The notes: a model not told the origin generated them from the letters alone. Positions 1-11,748 are shown, counted from the first letter of the stretch. The stretch is 64,000 bases of DNA from Algihabitans sp965233705 (GCA_965233705.1 CBDDTF010000003.1:310001-374000); one strand, 5' to 3'. Made by a program: numbers and translations.

Positions 1-56
1 TAGCCCGTGTCGGCGGTGCTCACCATCTTGACCCACTGGGTGATCGGCTTGGCCAT
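1..56 (-). CDS. rpmG: 50S ribosomal protein L33, N-terminal fragment (cut by window edge)
   Basis: Only the first 18 codons are in the window, read leftward from an ATG at 54-56. The peptide MAKPITQWVKMVSTADTG matches the L33 N-terminus, including the typical VSTADTG stretch. L33 is a small protein of the large ribosomal subunit. A strong ribosome binding site (AAGGAGG) lies just upstream of the ATG, and a good sigma-70 type promoter lies about 90 bases further up. The rest of the gene is outside the window, so its length and zinc-binding type cannot be judged. Confidence 0.85.
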   Translation of the reverse strand, partial: MAKPITQWVKMVSTADTG

Positions 57-142
57 CGTGACCTCCTTCAGCGCGGTGCGGCCCGCCGCGCCCGGCGAAA
101 CCTTCTGATCGCCGGGAGTCCCGGCATGAATTCGAGCCCGCG

Positions 143-170
143 AACATAGCCATGACCGGGCGTCTGTCAA
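143..170 (-). promoter_or_regulatory. Predicted sigma-70 promoter of rpmG
   Basis: Read leftward, a perfect TTGACA (165-170) is followed after 16 bases by TATGTT (143-148). Transcription would start near 136, giving a leader of about 80 bases before the rpmG ATG. Placement directly upstream of a ribosomal protein gene supports it. No transcript data are available. Confidence 0.65.
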
Positions 171-210
171 GGCGCCTCGCAGGGGGGGAGCGCCACGCGG
201 TTGCGGCCGG

Positions 211-936
211 TCAGGCCGGCGGGCGCAGGCTGGCTCCGGCCAGCGCCTCGCCGGCCAGCAGGTCGAGGATCTGCGCCGCCACCTCCTCGGGCGCCGGCAC
301 GCTCTGCGGGTCCTCGCCGGGAAAGGCCTGGGCGCGCAGGCGGGTGCGGATCGGGCCGGGGGCGACGCAGGCGGCGGTGACCTCGAACTTGGCCACCTCC
401 CGGGCGTAGACCGCGACCAGGCGCTCCAGCGCCGCCTTGCTGGCGGCGTAGGCGGACCAGTAGGCCGGCGCCTCGGCGGCGACCCGGCAGGAGACGAAGA
501 GGGCCGTGCCCTTGGCGCGGCGCAGCAGCGGGTCGAGGCCGGCGAGCAGCCGCTGGTTGGCGTCCAGGTTGACCGCGAAGGTGTCGCGCCAGGTCTGCGG
601 CTTGACGTGGCCGACCGGCGAGAGGCCGCCGAGCACGCCGGCGTTGCCCAGCAGCAGGTCGAGGCGGCCGTGCCGCTCGGCCAGCGCCGGGGCCAGGGCG
701 TCGATCCGCTCGCCCTGCTTGAGGTCGAAGGGCACCAGGGTCGGGCGCGGGCCGCCGGCCGCCTGGATGGCGTCGTCCAGCTCCTCCAGCGCGCCGACGC
801 TGCGCTCGGTGGCGCAGGCGAAGACCTGCGCGCCGGCGCTGCCGAGCGCCAGGGCCAGGGCGCGGCCCAGGCCGCGCGACGCGCCGGTGACCAGGGCCAC
901 CTTGTTCTCGAACCGCTTGGGCGAAGCCTCGCTCAT
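211..936 (-). CDS. SDR family NAD(P)-dependent oxidoreductase
   Basis: A 241-residue classical short-chain dehydrogenase/reductase. The nucleotide-binding motif TGASRGLG is at about residues 17-24, the NAG motif at 98-100, and the YAASK active site has Tyr163 and Lys167. It resembles the YciK-like branch, whose substrates are poorly known. The residue 13 before the catalytic Tyr, often Ser, is Cys150, with Ser149 beside it; the loop may simply be one residue longer. Its ATG overlaps the stop of the DUF2937 gene (ATGA), so it is probably the last gene of a cvpA-purF-DUF2937-SDR operon. The substrate cannot be predicted. Confidence 0.85.
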   Translation of the reverse strand: MSEASPKRFENKVALVTGASRGLGRALALALGSAGAQVFACATERSVGALEELDDAIQAAGGPRPTLVPFDLKQGERIDALAPALAERHGRLDLLLGNAGVLGGLSPVGHVKPQTWRDTFAVNLDANQRLLAGLDPLLRRAKGTALFVSCRVAAEAPAYWSAYAASKAALERLVAVYAREVAKFEVTAACVAPGPIRTRLRAQAFPGEDPQSVPAPEEVAAQILDLLAGEALAGASLRPPA

Positions 937-1450
937 CTGCCTCTCGTCGCTCTCCGCTCGTGTCTCGGGTGGCCCAGCAGGGCGCGTCCCGCCGTCTCCA
1001 GCCCCGCCAGCAGCCCCAGTCCCAGCAGCAGGCCGGCGGCCGCGTAGACCAGCCCCTCGGCGGTGACGGGCAGGGCCGGCGCGAAGTCGCGCAGCGTGGC
1101 CGCGGCCAGGTCGGCGTCGAAGTGGGCGGCGAAGACCTTGGGCCGCTCGATCGGCGGCGCCACCGTCAAGGCCGCGTAGGCCTCGCGCAGGGCGTCGCGG
1201 GTCTGTACCGCCTCCAGCGCGCGCTGGCCAGCCTCCTGTGCCCGGCTCGAGACATCGGCCAGCGAGAGCGCGATGTAGTCCTCCAGGCTTTCACCGCGCG
1301 CGGCGGCGTCGGCGCGGATGCGCGCGACCGTGGCGACCGCCTGGTCCAGGCGGCCGCCGAGTCGCTGCAGGTATTGGGCGTAGAAGGCAGGAGCCTGTCC
1401 GAGGCCGAGGGCGCCGGCCCCGCCGAAAAGGGCGTTGGCCAGCCGGCCGA

Positions 1451-1454
<4 letters not shown>
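933..1454 (-). CDS. DUF2937 family membrane-associated protein
   Basis: A 173-residue protein starting at a GTG that overlaps the purF stop codon (GTGA) and ending in an ATGA overlap with the SDR gene. The N-terminal half (FYAQYLQRLGGRLDQAV) and the hydrophobic helix near the C-terminus (about residues 135-158) fit DUF2937, a family of unknown function mostly found in alphaproteobacteria. A basic tail rich in Arg follows the helix. Tight coupling to purF suggests co-expression but does not reveal a role. The start is inferred from the overlap, because the same frame stays open far upstream inside purF. Confidence 0.7.
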
Positions 1455-2914
<1,460 letters not shown>

Positions 2915-2973
2915 GCCGTCGGGCCTGCGGGCCTCCACGCTGCGTTCGGCCCCCCGGCGAGGGGCCGGTCCGG

Positions 2974-3630
2974 TCACTGCCGCTGCTGGATGAGCTGCTC
3001 CAGCCGCTCCCGGTCCTGCTGGTTATACTCCCCCGCGCCGCCATTGGCACGGCTTTCGCTGCCGCCGCCGGTCCGCGGCTGGATCGGCGGCGCGAAGCGC
3101 TCCTCGCCGCCGGTCGCGCCCTCCGCCTCCAGCCGCCGGCGGTAGTCGTCGGGCAGCAGGCCGGCCAGGGTGTCCGCCCCGGCCTTGACCAGAGGTAGGG
3201 ACTTGGCCTGCTCGATCCAGGCCGGCCGGTCCTGGGGAGGTATGAGCCAGGCGTAGCCCAGCCATAACGCGCTGACGACCAGGACGCCGCAGAACAGGCC
3301 GAACACCAGGCCGAGGGTGCGGTCGAGCGCGCCGAGCGCCGAGGCGCGCACCGCCTTGGAGACCAGGTAGGCCCCGATGATGAAGACCACCAGAGAGACC
3401 AGGAAGAGCGCCAGGCCGGCGCCGACCGAGGCGAACAGGCCCGCCCCGATCAGCTCGGCGGCGAAGGGCTCGGCCAGCGGATAGAAGAGGATGGCCACCG
3501 CGATGGCGCCGGCCCAGGCGGCGATCCAGAGGATGGCGTAGACGAAGCCGGCGAGCAGGCCGACCAGGGCGGCCAGGCCGACCAGCACCAGGACGATCAG
3601 GTCGCCGAGATTGACGGGCAGGCTTTCCAT
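2974..3630 (-). CDS. cvpA: CvpA family membrane protein
   Basis: A 218-residue inner-membrane protein with about four hydrophobic segments in the first 130 residues, then a soluble C-terminal tail rich in Gly, Arg and Glu that ends in a Gln/Arg-rich helix. It matches the CvpA family (colicin V production protein in E. coli), whose exact role is unclear but which is linked to envelope stress tolerance. It lies 7 bases after radA and just before purF, the same neighbour as in many proteobacteria. The tail is longer than in E. coli CvpA (about 160 residues). Confidence 0.9.
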   Translation of the reverse strand: MESLPVNLGDLIVLVLVGLAALVGLLAGFVYAILWIAAWAGAIAVAILFYPLAEPFAAELIGAGLFASVGAGLALFLVSLVVFIIGAYLVSKAVRASALGALDRTLGLVFGLFCGVLVVSALWLGYAWLIPPQDRPAWIEQAKSLPLVKAGADTLAGLLPDDYRRRLEAEGATGGEERFAPPIQPRTGGGSESRANGGAGEYNQQDRERLEQLIQQRQ

Positions 3631-3637
3631 GCGGCGC

Positions 3638-5044
3638 TCAGGCCTCCCGCAGCCGGCCGCCGGGGGCGGACTCCAGGAAGTGCTGGACCAGATCGCCCAG
3701 GGTGGCGATCTCCTCCACCGCGATGCCCTCGGGCGGGCGGGTCTTGCGGCCGCGCGCCGGCGGGCAGAAGGCGCGGGTGAAGCCCAGCTTGGCGGCCTCC
3801 TTCAGGCGCACGTCGGTCTGGCCCACGGCGCGCACCTCGCCGGACAGGCCGACCTCGCCGAACACCACGGTCTCGGGCGGCGCCGGCCGGTCGCTGATCG
3901 CCGAGAGCAGCGCGGCGGCCACCGCCAGGTCGGCGGCGGGCTCGGCGATGCGCAGGCCGCCGGCGACGTTGAGGTAGATGTCCTGGCCGGCCACCGAGAC
4001 GCCGCAGCGCGCCTCCAGCACGGCCAGCACCATGGCCAGGCGGTTGCCGTCCCAGCCGACCACGGCGCGCCGCGGCGTGCCGAGCGGGGAGGGGGAGACC
4101 AGGGCCTGAATCTCGACCAGCAGCGGGCGCGTGCCCTCCAGCCCGGCGAAGACGCAGGCGCCGGAGATCTCGCCCCGGCGCTCGGCCAGGAACAGCTCGG
4201 AAGGGTTGGGGACCTCGACCAGCCCCCCGTCGGTCATCTCGAACACGCCGATCTCGTCCGTCGGGCCGAAGCGGTTCTTCACCGCGCGCAGGATGCGGAA
4301 CTGGTGCCCGCGCTCGCCTTCGAAGGTCAAGACCGTGTCGACCATGTGCTCCAGCACCTTCGGGCCGGCGATGGTGCCCTCCTTGGTCACGTGTCCGACC
4401 AGCAGCAGGGCGAAGCCGCGCCGCTTGGCGACGCGGATCAGCTCCTGGGCGCTGGCCCGCACCTGGCCGACCGTGCCCGGCGCGCTGTCGAGCGTGTCCA
4501 CGTACATGGTCTGGATCGAGTCGACGATCACCACGTCCGGCGCCTCCGGCCGGTCCAGCGCCGCCTTCAGGTCGCGCACGTTGGTCGCCGCCGCCAGCTC
4601 GACCGGCGCGTCGGCCAGGCCCAGGCGTTCGGCGCGCAGGCGCACCTGCTCGATCGCCTCCTCGCCGGAGACGTAGGCGCAGCCGGCGGTGCCGGACTGG
4701 GCCAGGGCCGCGGCCGCCTGCAGCAGCAGAGTCGACTTGCCGATGCCGGGATCGCCGCCGATCAGCACCGCCGAGCCGCGCACCAGGCCGCCGCCCAGCA
4801 CCCGGTCGAACTCGGCCAGGCCGCTGGCGCGGCGCGGTGCCTGGGCCTCCTGGCCCTTCAGCGGCACGAACTCGACGCCGCGGCCCAGGCGCTTGCCCTT
4901 GCCGGCCAGGCCGCCGGGCGGCGCCTCGGGCAGCGCCTCCTCGGCGATGGTGCTCCAGGCGCCGCAGGCATCGCAGCGGCCGGCCCACTTCGCGAAGCTG
5001 GCACCGCAGGACTGGCAGACGTAGTGGCTGGAGCGCTTGGACAC
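3638..5044 (-). CDS. radA: DNA repair protein RadA
   Basis: A 468-residue RadA/Sms, a hexameric ATPase that drives branch migration in recombinational repair. The N-terminal zinc finger has Cys10, Cys13, Cys24 and Cys27 (CQSCG and CDACG). A RecA-like core follows with Walker A GGDPGIGKS near residue 100 and the RadA-specific KNRFG motif. The C-terminal third is the Lon-like domain. The start is a GTG at 5044, which places the zinc finger at the usual distance from the N-terminus; the frame is open further upstream but there it overlaps mlaF. It is followed after 7 bases by cvpA. Confidence 0.95.
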   Translation of the reverse strand: MSKRSSHYVCQSCGASFAKWAGRCDACGAWSTIAEEALPEAPPGGLAGKGKRLGRGVEFVPLKGQEAQAPRRASGLAEFDRVLGGGLVRGSAVLIGGDPGIGKSTLLLQAAAALAQSGTAGCAYVSGEEAIEQVRLRAERLGLADAPVELAAATNVRDLKAALDRPEAPDVVIVDSIQTMYVDTLDSAPGTVGQVRASAQELIRVAKRRGFALLLVGHVTKEGTIAGPKVLEHMVDTVLTFEGERGHQFRILRAVKNRFGPTDEIGVFEMTDGGLVEVPNPSELFLAERRGEISGACVFAGLEGTRPLLVEIQALVSPSPLGTPRRAVVGWDGNRLAMVLAVLEARCGVSVAGQDIYLNVAGGLRIAEPAADLAVAAALLSAISDRPAPPETVVFGEVGLSGEVRAVGQTDVRLKEAAKLGFTRAFCPPARGRKTRPPEGIAVEEIATLGDLVQHFLESAPGGRLREA

Positions 5045-5058
5045 GAAGGGCCGCCGGC

Positions 5059-5850
5059 TCAGCCGAAGTGGTCCTGGATCTTCATCTCGATCGGGCCTTC
5101 CGCGCGGCCGTGGATGAACTGCTCGACGTAGGGATTGCCGGACTCGTCGACCTGGTCGGTCGCGCCGTCCCAGATGATCTGGCCTTCGAACAGCATGGCC
5201 ATGCGGTTCGAGATGCGCCGGGCGCTGGCCATGTCGTGGGTGATGGTCAGCCCCGTGGCGCCGGCGGCGCGGGTGACCTGGACGATCAGCTTGTCGATCA
5301 TCGCGCCCATGATGGGGTCGAGGCCGGTGGTCGGCTCGTCGAAGAAGATGATCTCCGGCTCGGTGGCGATCGCCCGGGCCAGGCCGACGCGCTTTTTCAT
5401 GCCGCCGGACAGCTCGGCCGGCATCAGCTCGGCCACGTGCGGCTTGAGCCCCACGTCGGTCAGGCGCTTGACCGCCACCTGCTTGGCCTGCTGGCGGGGC
5501 ATCTTCTCGCCCTGCATCAATCCGAAGGCGACATTCTCCCAGACGGTCAGGGAGTCGAACAAGGCGGCGGATTGGAACAGCATGCCGATCTTGCGCCGCA
5601 TCGCCTCCAGGTCGTCGCCGCGCAGGCCGATCACCTCCTCGCCGTCGATCCTGATCGAGCCCGCCTGCGGGTGCAGCAGGCCGAGGATGCACTTGAGCAG
5701 CACCGACTTGCCGCTGCCGGAGCCGCCGATCACCACCAGGGAATCGCCGGCGGCGATGTCCAGGTTGACGCCCTGCAGCACGCGGTTGCTGCCGAAGGCG
5801 ACATGCAGGTCGCGGATCTGGATCTTCGGGGGGCTGGTCGGCGCGGTCAT
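5059..5850 (-). CDS. mlaF: ABC transporter ATP-binding protein, MlaF-like
   Basis: A 263-residue ATPase with Walker A GGSGSGKS (42-49), the signature LSGGMKKR and Walker B IIFFDEPTTGLDP. The sequence is of the Mla/Ttg2A type, which powers phospholipid movement between outer and inner membrane together with the permease MlaE. Its start overlaps the end of mlaE by four bases (ATGA). No MCE-domain substrate protein (MlaD) or MlaC/MlaB is present nearby, so partners must be encoded elsewhere. Confidence 0.9.
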   Translation of the reverse strand: MTAPTSPPKIQIRDLHVAFGSNRVLQGVNLDIAAGDSLVVIGGSGSGKSVLLKCILGLLHPQAGSIRIDGEEVIGLRGDDLEAMRRKIGMLFQSAALFDSLTVWENVAFGLMQGEKMPRQQAKQVAVKRLTDVGLKPHVAELMPAELSGGMKKRVGLARAIATEPEIIFFDEPTTGLDPIMGAMIDKLIVQVTRAAGATGLTITHDMASARRISNRMAMLFEGQIIWDGATDQVDESGNPYVEQFIHGRAEGPIEMKIQDHFG

Positions 5851-6623
5851 CGGGCGAAGAACAGCTCGGTGATCAGGTAGTTGAAGCTGAGGATCAGGAT
5901 CGAGGCCGAGACCACGGCGTTGGTGGTCGCCGCGCCCACGCCCTGGGCGCCGCCGCGCGAGTTGTAGCCGTTGTAGCAGCCCATCAGCGCGATCAGGAAG
6001 CCGAAGACCGCGGCCTTGACCAGGCCGGAGATCACGTCCTGCACTTCCAGGAACTCGATGGTGTTGTTGATGTAGGCGGCGCCGTTGAAGCCCAGCTTGT
6101 AGAAGGAGACCAGGTAGCCGCCGAACACGCCAATGATGTCGGCGATCAGCACCAGAATGGGCAGCACCAGCGTGCCGGCAATCAGCCGCGGGGCGATCAG
6201 GTACTTGAAGGGATTGGTCGCCAGGGTGGTCAGGGCGTCGATCTGCTCGGTCACCCGCATGGTGCCGATCTCGGCGGCCATGGCGGCGCCGACCCGCCCG
6301 GCGACCATCAGGCCCGCCAGCACCGGCCCCAGCTCGCGGGTGATCGAGACGACCACCACGTTGGGGATCGCCGATTCGGCGGAGAAGCGCGCGAAGCCGG
6401 TGTAGCTCTGCAGCGCCAGCACCATGCCGGTGAAGATCGCGGTCAGGCCGACCACCGGCAGCGAGTAGTAGCCGATGTCGATCATCTGGCGCAGGATCAT
6501 GCGCGGATAGAAGGGCGGGCGCAGACAGTGCGAGACCGAGGTCGCCGTGAAGATCGACAGGCGGCCGGCGGCGGTCAGGAAGGCCAGGAAGGTGCGCCCC
6601 AGGGGCTGCAGGACCGGGATCAC
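5847..6623 (-). CDS. mlaE: MlaE-like ABC transporter permease
   Basis: A 258-residue integral membrane protein of the MlaE family with an amphipathic N-terminus and about five hydrophobic helices. The family-typical run RELGPVLAGLMVAGRVGAAM sits near residues 95-115, followed by AEIGTMRVTEQIDAL. It would form the membrane channel of a phospholipid transporter with MlaF. It overlaps both neighbours (alr upstream, mlaF downstream) by four bases, so translation is probably coupled. The pair interrupts the common alr-radA neighbourhood. Confidence 0.92.
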   Translation of the reverse strand: MIPVLQPLGRTFLAFLTAAGRLSIFTATSVSHCLRPPFYPRMILRQMIDIGYYSLPVVGLTAIFTGMVLALQSYTGFARFSAESAIPNVVVVSITRELGPVLAGLMVAGRVGAAMAAEIGTMRVTEQIDALTTLATNPFKYLIAPRLIAGTLVLPILVLIADIIGVFGGYLVSFYKLGFNGAAYINNTIEFLEVQDVISGLVKAAVFGFLIALMGCYNGYNSRGGAQGVGAATTNAVVSASILILSFNYLITELFFAR

Positions 6624-7780
6624 GCGGCGCCCTCCCGGTAGACCCGGTGATAGCGCCGGCCGAGCGAGGTCAGGACCTCGTAGCCGATCGTGCCGGCGGC
6701 CGCGCCGACGGCATCAACCGTCAGAGCCGGTCCGAGCAGTTCCGCGAAGTCGCCGGGGCGCGCCGCGGACTCGTCCAGCGCGCTCACGTCGAGCGTGATC
6801 AGATCCATGGAAACCCGCCCCACCACAGGTACGTCTTGCCCCCCGACGAGGGCGCGGCCGCTGTTGGACAGGGACCGCAAGTACCCGTCGGCGTAGCCGA
6901 CCGCCACGGTGGCGATCCGGGTCGGGCCGCGCGCCCGCCATGTCGCACCATATCCGACCCCCCGGTGAGCGTCAATTTCGCGGATTTGCAGGATTTTTCC
7001 TTTCAGCCGAACGACTTGGCGCATGGGGTTGGGCTGTCCCGGCGTCGGGTTGACGCCGTAGAGCGCGCTGCCCGGTCGGGCCAGATCGAAATGGTAGTCG
7101 GGCCCCAGGAAGACGCCGGCCGAGTTGGCCAGGCTGCCGCCCGCCGCCCCCCGAGGCGAGCCGAGGGCCGGGGCCAGGGCCCGGCGCGCCGCCCGGAACT
7201 CGGCGAGCTGCTCGGCGCTCTGGGACGAGCCGGGCAGGTCGGCCGAGGCCAGGTGGCTCATCAGGTGGGTGAGGGTCAGTCCGGCCGCCCGCTCGGGCTC
7301 GGCGGTCAGGGTCGCCAACTCACGGGCGTCGAGCCCCAGGCGGCTCATGCCGGTGTCGATCTGCAGGGCGGCCGGCGGCGCGGTCCCGGCGCGGCGCCCT
7401 TCCCCTGTGACGACGCGGCGCCAGCGCGCCAGCTCCTCCAGGGAGTTGAGCACCGGGCGCAGGTCGTGGGCCAGGTAGTCGCTCTCGGCGCCGGCCATCA
7501 GCCCGTTGAGCACGTAGATCGGCGCCTCGGGCAGCAGTGGGCGCAGGCGCAGGCCCTCGTCGAGCTGGGCGACGAAGAAGCTGCGCGCCCCCGCCGCCCA
7601 AAGGGCCGGGGCGGCCCGCGCGAGGCCCAGGCCGTAGGCGTCGGCCTTGACCACGGCGGCCGCTTCGGCCGGGCCCATCTCGGCGGCGACGCGCTGCCAG
7701 TTGGCGGCCAGCGCCGGCAGGTCGATCTCCAGGATCGCGCCGGCCCGCGCGGCCGGGTCGGACGCGGTGGCGAACTGCAT
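6620..7780 (-). CDS. alr: Alanine racemase
   Basis: Interconverts L- and D-alanine for peptidoglycan synthesis using pyridoxal phosphate. The 386-residue protein carries the PLP lysine in VVKADAYGLG (Lys45) and the second catalytic base Tyr in RGVGYGATW. The C-terminal beta domain includes GRVSMDLITLD. Its length fits the family (about 360-390). The gene sits 6 bases after dnaB and overlaps mlaE, consistent with a long operon from dnaB to purF. Confidence 0.95.
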   Translation of the reverse strand: MQFATASDPAARAGAILEIDLPALAANWQRVAAEMGPAEAAAVVKADAYGLGLARAAPALWAAGARSFFVAQLDEGLRLRPLLPEAPIYVLNGLMAGAESDYLAHDLRPVLNSLEELARWRRVVTGEGRRAGTAPPAALQIDTGMSRLGLDARELATLTAEPERAAGLTLTHLMSHLASADLPGSSQSAEQLAEFRAARRALAPALGSPRGAAGGSLANSAGVFLGPDYHFDLARPGSALYGVNPTPGQPNPMRQVVRLKGKILQIREIDAHRGVGYGATWRARGPTRIATVAVGYADGYLRSLSNSGRALVGGQDVPVVGRVSMDLITLDVSALDESAARPGDFAELLGPALTVDAVGAAAGTIGYEVLTSLGRRYHRVYREGAA

Positions 7781-7786
7781 GAGACC

Positions 7787-9307
<1,521 letters not shown>

Positions 9308-9460
9308 GGGATCCGACACTAACGGGTGACCGGCGTCGGCGCAGCTTTCGGCGGGCTGTGGATAGGGTGGACAGCGGGCGCAAGCCGCACCGGGGCCGGT
9401 CTTGATCGGACAGTCTAACCCGATTCGCGCGGCGCGGCTGCGGCCTCCTCGCGCGGCCCC

Positions 9461-9503
9461 GGCCAGGCATGTGGCCAGGCATGTGGCCAGTCATGCGGCC
9501 AGC
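9461..9503. repeat. 12-bp tandem repeat between cfa and dnaB
   Basis: Units GGCCAGGCATGT at 9461-9472 and 9473-9484, then GGCCAGTCATGC at 9485-9496 and a partial fourth copy. It lies in the 247-base gap between the cfa stop and the dnaB start, where nothing else is evident. Confidence 0.8.
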
Positions 9504-9554
9504 CCTGGGGGCCCATCGTGTGGGCCTGCCCGATCAGGGGAGCGCCGCCCGGGC

Positions 9555-10814
9555 CTACTCGGCGGCGTGGGCGGTCTGGCGGTCGCTGTCGCAGGCAGCC
9601 ACGCCGTGGCGCCGGCGCCGTTCCCAGTCGGTGATGTAGTCGCGGGTGATCGGCAGCGCTTCGACGTCGCGTGCCATCTGGAGCTGGAACACCATCTGCC
9701 CCATCCGCCGGAAGGAGAGCTCGCAGCCGATCAGGTAGAATTCCCACATGCGGCAGAAGCGCTCGTCGTAGAGCGCGGCCGCCTTGTCCCAGTTGGCCAT
9801 GAAGCGGTCGTGCCAGGCGCGCAGCGTTTCGGCGTAGTGCAGCCGCAACACCTCGATGTCCGTGCTCCACAGGCCGGCGCGCTCCACGGCCGGCAGGACC
9901 TCGCTGAGCGAGGGGGTGTAGCCGCCGGGAAAGATGTACTTGCGCAGCCAGGGGTTGGTGGCGCTGGGCGGATGGGACGAGCCGATCGAGTGGAGCAGCG
10001 CCACGCCGTCGGGCTTGAGCAGCTTGCGCACCGAGGCGAAGAAGGTGTCGTAGTGCGCGGGGCCGACGTGCTCGAACATGCCGACCGAGACGATGCGGTC
10101 GAACTGGCCCTGAATGTGGCGATAGTCGGTCAGCTCGAAGCGCACCCGCTTGTCCAGGCCGCGCTGCCGGGCGCGCTCGCGGGCCATCTGGAGCTGCTCG
10201 GTCGAGAGGGTGACGCCCAGCACCTCGGCGTCGCCGGCTTCGGCGAGGTAGAGCGCCAGGCCGCCCCAGCCGCAGCCGATGTCGAGCACCTTCAAGCCGG
10301 GGCGGTCGAGCTTCAGCTTGGCGGCGAGGTGCACCTTCTTGTCGAACTGCGCCACCTCCAGGTCGGCCCCGGGACGGGCGTAGTAGGCGCAGGAATACTG
10401 CCGGTCCTCGTCGAGGAAGAGGTCGTAGAGCTCGCGCGAGAGGTCGTAGTGGTGCGCCACGTTGCGCCGCGCGCGTGCCACCGGGTTCAGGGAGGTCAGC
10501 TTGCGGGCCAGACGCTCGGCCTCGTCCAGCCAGCGGAACGCGGGGTGGGTTTCGAGATGGTCGAGGTTGTCGATGGCGACGGCGAGCAGAGTGTAGAGGT
10601 CGCCCTCCTCGATGATCAGGCGGCCGTCCATGTAGGCTTCGCCGAAGGCGAGCTTCGGGTTGAGCAGCAGCTTGCGCTCGCTCGCCCGGTCGGTCAGACG
10701 CACGCGGACCTTGGGGCCGCTGCCATCTCCGTAGCGCCGGCGGCGTCCGTCGGCGTAGGTCACTTCCAGATCGCCGCTGCGGATCACCGCGTCGAAGAAG
10801 CGGTGCGTCAGCAT
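9555..10814 (-). CDS. cfa: Cyclopropane-fatty-acyl-phospholipid synthase
   Basis: Transfers a methylene group from S-adenosylmethionine to double bonds of membrane phospholipid acyl chains. The 419-residue protein has an N-terminal lipid-binding part and a C-terminal methyltransferase with the SAM motif LDIGCGWGG. Typical Cfa stretches follow: VARARRNVAHHYD, GVTLSTEQ, VSVGMFEHVG and YIFPGGYTPS. The ATG at 10814 has GGAGG about 8 bases upstream; a longer upstream reading lacks this. The gene sits between rplI and dnaB, which are usually adjacent in alphaproteobacteria, and has its own likely promoter and terminator-bounded position. Confidence 0.93.
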   Translation of the reverse strand: MLTHRFFDAVIRSGDLEVTYADGRRRRYGDGSGPKVRVRLTDRASERKLLLNPKLAFGEAYMDGRLIIEEGDLYTLLAVAIDNLDHLETHPAFRWLDEAERLARKLTSLNPVARARRNVAHHYDLSRELYDLFLDEDRQYSCAYYARPGADLEVAQFDKKVHLAAKLKLDRPGLKVLDIGCGWGGLALYLAEAGDAEVLGVTLSTEQLQMARERARQRGLDKRVRFELTDYRHIQGQFDRIVSVGMFEHVGPAHYDTFFASVRKLLKPDGVALLHSIGSSHPPSATNPWLRKYIFPGGYTPSLSEVLPAVERAGLWSTDIEVLRLHYAETLRAWHDRFMANWDKAAALYDERFCRMWEFYLIGCELSFRRMGQMVFQLQMARDVEALPITRDYITDWERRRRHGVAACDSDRQTAHAAE

Positions 10815-10934
10815 CGCCTGTCCCTCCGACCTCGACAGCGTCGCCTGCCCGCTGGCGCCGGCCCGTCGTGTGCTTCCCCAAACGGACCGGTGTCGCCTGC
10901 ACGGGCGCGAGCGCCGATCCGCCAACCCGGAAAA

Positions 10935-10964
10935 ATGTTAGCGATCTGCCGCACTTCTTGTCCA
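10935..10964 (-). promoter_or_regulatory. Possible promoter of cfa
   Basis: Read leftward, TGGACA (10959-10964) and TAACAT (10935-10940) are separated by 18 bases, about 120 bases before the cfa ATG. The 331-base gap between rplI and cfa (10815-11145) also holds the rplI terminator; nothing else is evident in it. Confidence 0.45.
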
Positions 10965-11059
10965 GGCGGTGCCGCGGGGGAAGCTTTTGTGTCTGCGGGG
11001 CACAGAGCGGCCGGGCGGCCCCGTCTCCGGGCCGGCCCCGGCGAGGCGGGGGCGGGGAC

Positions 11060-11106
11060 AAAAAAGAGGCGCCGCCGCGGAAGCTCCACGGCGGCGCCCT
11101 CTTTCT
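11060..11106 (-). terminator. Rho-independent terminator after rplI
   Basis: Read leftward, an AGAGG-GCGCCGCCG arm pairs with CGGCGGCGCC-TCTT across a 10-base loop, and is followed by a run of six T. It begins about 40 bases after the rplI stop, so it ends the rpsF-rpsR-rplI transcript and separates it from cfa. Confidence 0.85.
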
Positions 11107-11145
11107 GCGGACCCGGCGCGCGCGCCGGGGCCATGTGCGGCCGGA

Positions 11146-11748
11146 TCAGGCGCGTGCGGTCTCCTCCGCTTCGCCAAACTCGTCGGCCGCCTCGTCGCCG
11201 GTCTCGAACTGCTCTTCGAGCGCGGCTTCCGCCGCGGCCAGAGCCTCTTCCTGCTCTTCCGAGCTGACCGCCGCGCCGCTCGCCGCCTGGGCCTCGGCCT
11301 CCTCGTTCGAGCGGGCGATGTTGGCGGTGATCGTCACGCTGACCTCCGGGTGCAGGCGCACCCGAATGTCATGCAGGCCGAGGGTCTTGATCGGCTTGTC
11401 CAGAACGATCTGGCCGCGGGTCACGGTGACGCCGTTCTCGCGGATCACGTCGGCCAGGTCGCGCGACGAGACCGAGCCGTAGAGCTGGCCGGTCTCGCCC
11501 GCCTGGCGGATCAGGATGACCTGGGCGCCCTCGATCTTCTTGGCGACCGCCTCGGCCTCCTGGGCGCGCTTGAGGTTCTCGGCCTCGAGCTGGGCCCGCT
11601 GGGTCTCGAAGTAGGCCAGGTTGTCCTTGCTGGCCCGCAGCGCCTTGCGCTGGGGCAGCAGGAAGTTGCGCGCAAAGCCGGGCTTGACGCGCACGACGTC
11701 GCCCATCTGGCCCAGCTTCTCGATGCGCTCGAGCAGAATCACTTCCAT
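11146..11748 (-). CDS. rplI: 50S ribosomal protein L9
   Basis: A 200-residue L9. The N-terminal domain starts MEVILLERIEKLGQMGDVV and includes the family signature GFARNFLLPQRKA; the long connecting helix and C-terminal RNA-binding domain (TVTRGQIVLDKPIKTLG) follow. After about residue 150 there is an acidic Glu/Ala-rich tail of about 50 residues that is absent from E. coli L9 (149 residues) but common in alphaproteobacteria. It is the last gene of the rpsF-rpsR-rplI operon. Confidence 0.97.
   Translation of the reverse strand: MEVILLERIEKLGQMGDVVRVKPGFARNFLLPQRKALRASKDNLAYFETQRAQLEAENLKRAQEAEAVAKKIEGAQVILIRQAGETGQLYGSVSSRDLADVIRENGVTVTRGQIVLDKPIKTLGLHDIRVRLHPEVSVTITANIARSNEEAEAQAASGAAVSSEEQEEALAAAEAALEEQFETGDEAADEFGEAEETARA

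Noticed and set aside
211..936. Inactive SDR because of Cys150 at the catalytic Ser position
   Set aside because: Ser149 is adjacent, and the SDR at 18.3 kb also has its Ser 14 residues before Tyr, so a one-residue longer loop is a simpler explanation.
2915..2977. Longer purF starting at GTG 2977
   Set aside because: It would overlap the cvpA stop and give a 36-residue propeptide; the ATG at 2914 fits the known short propeptide type better.
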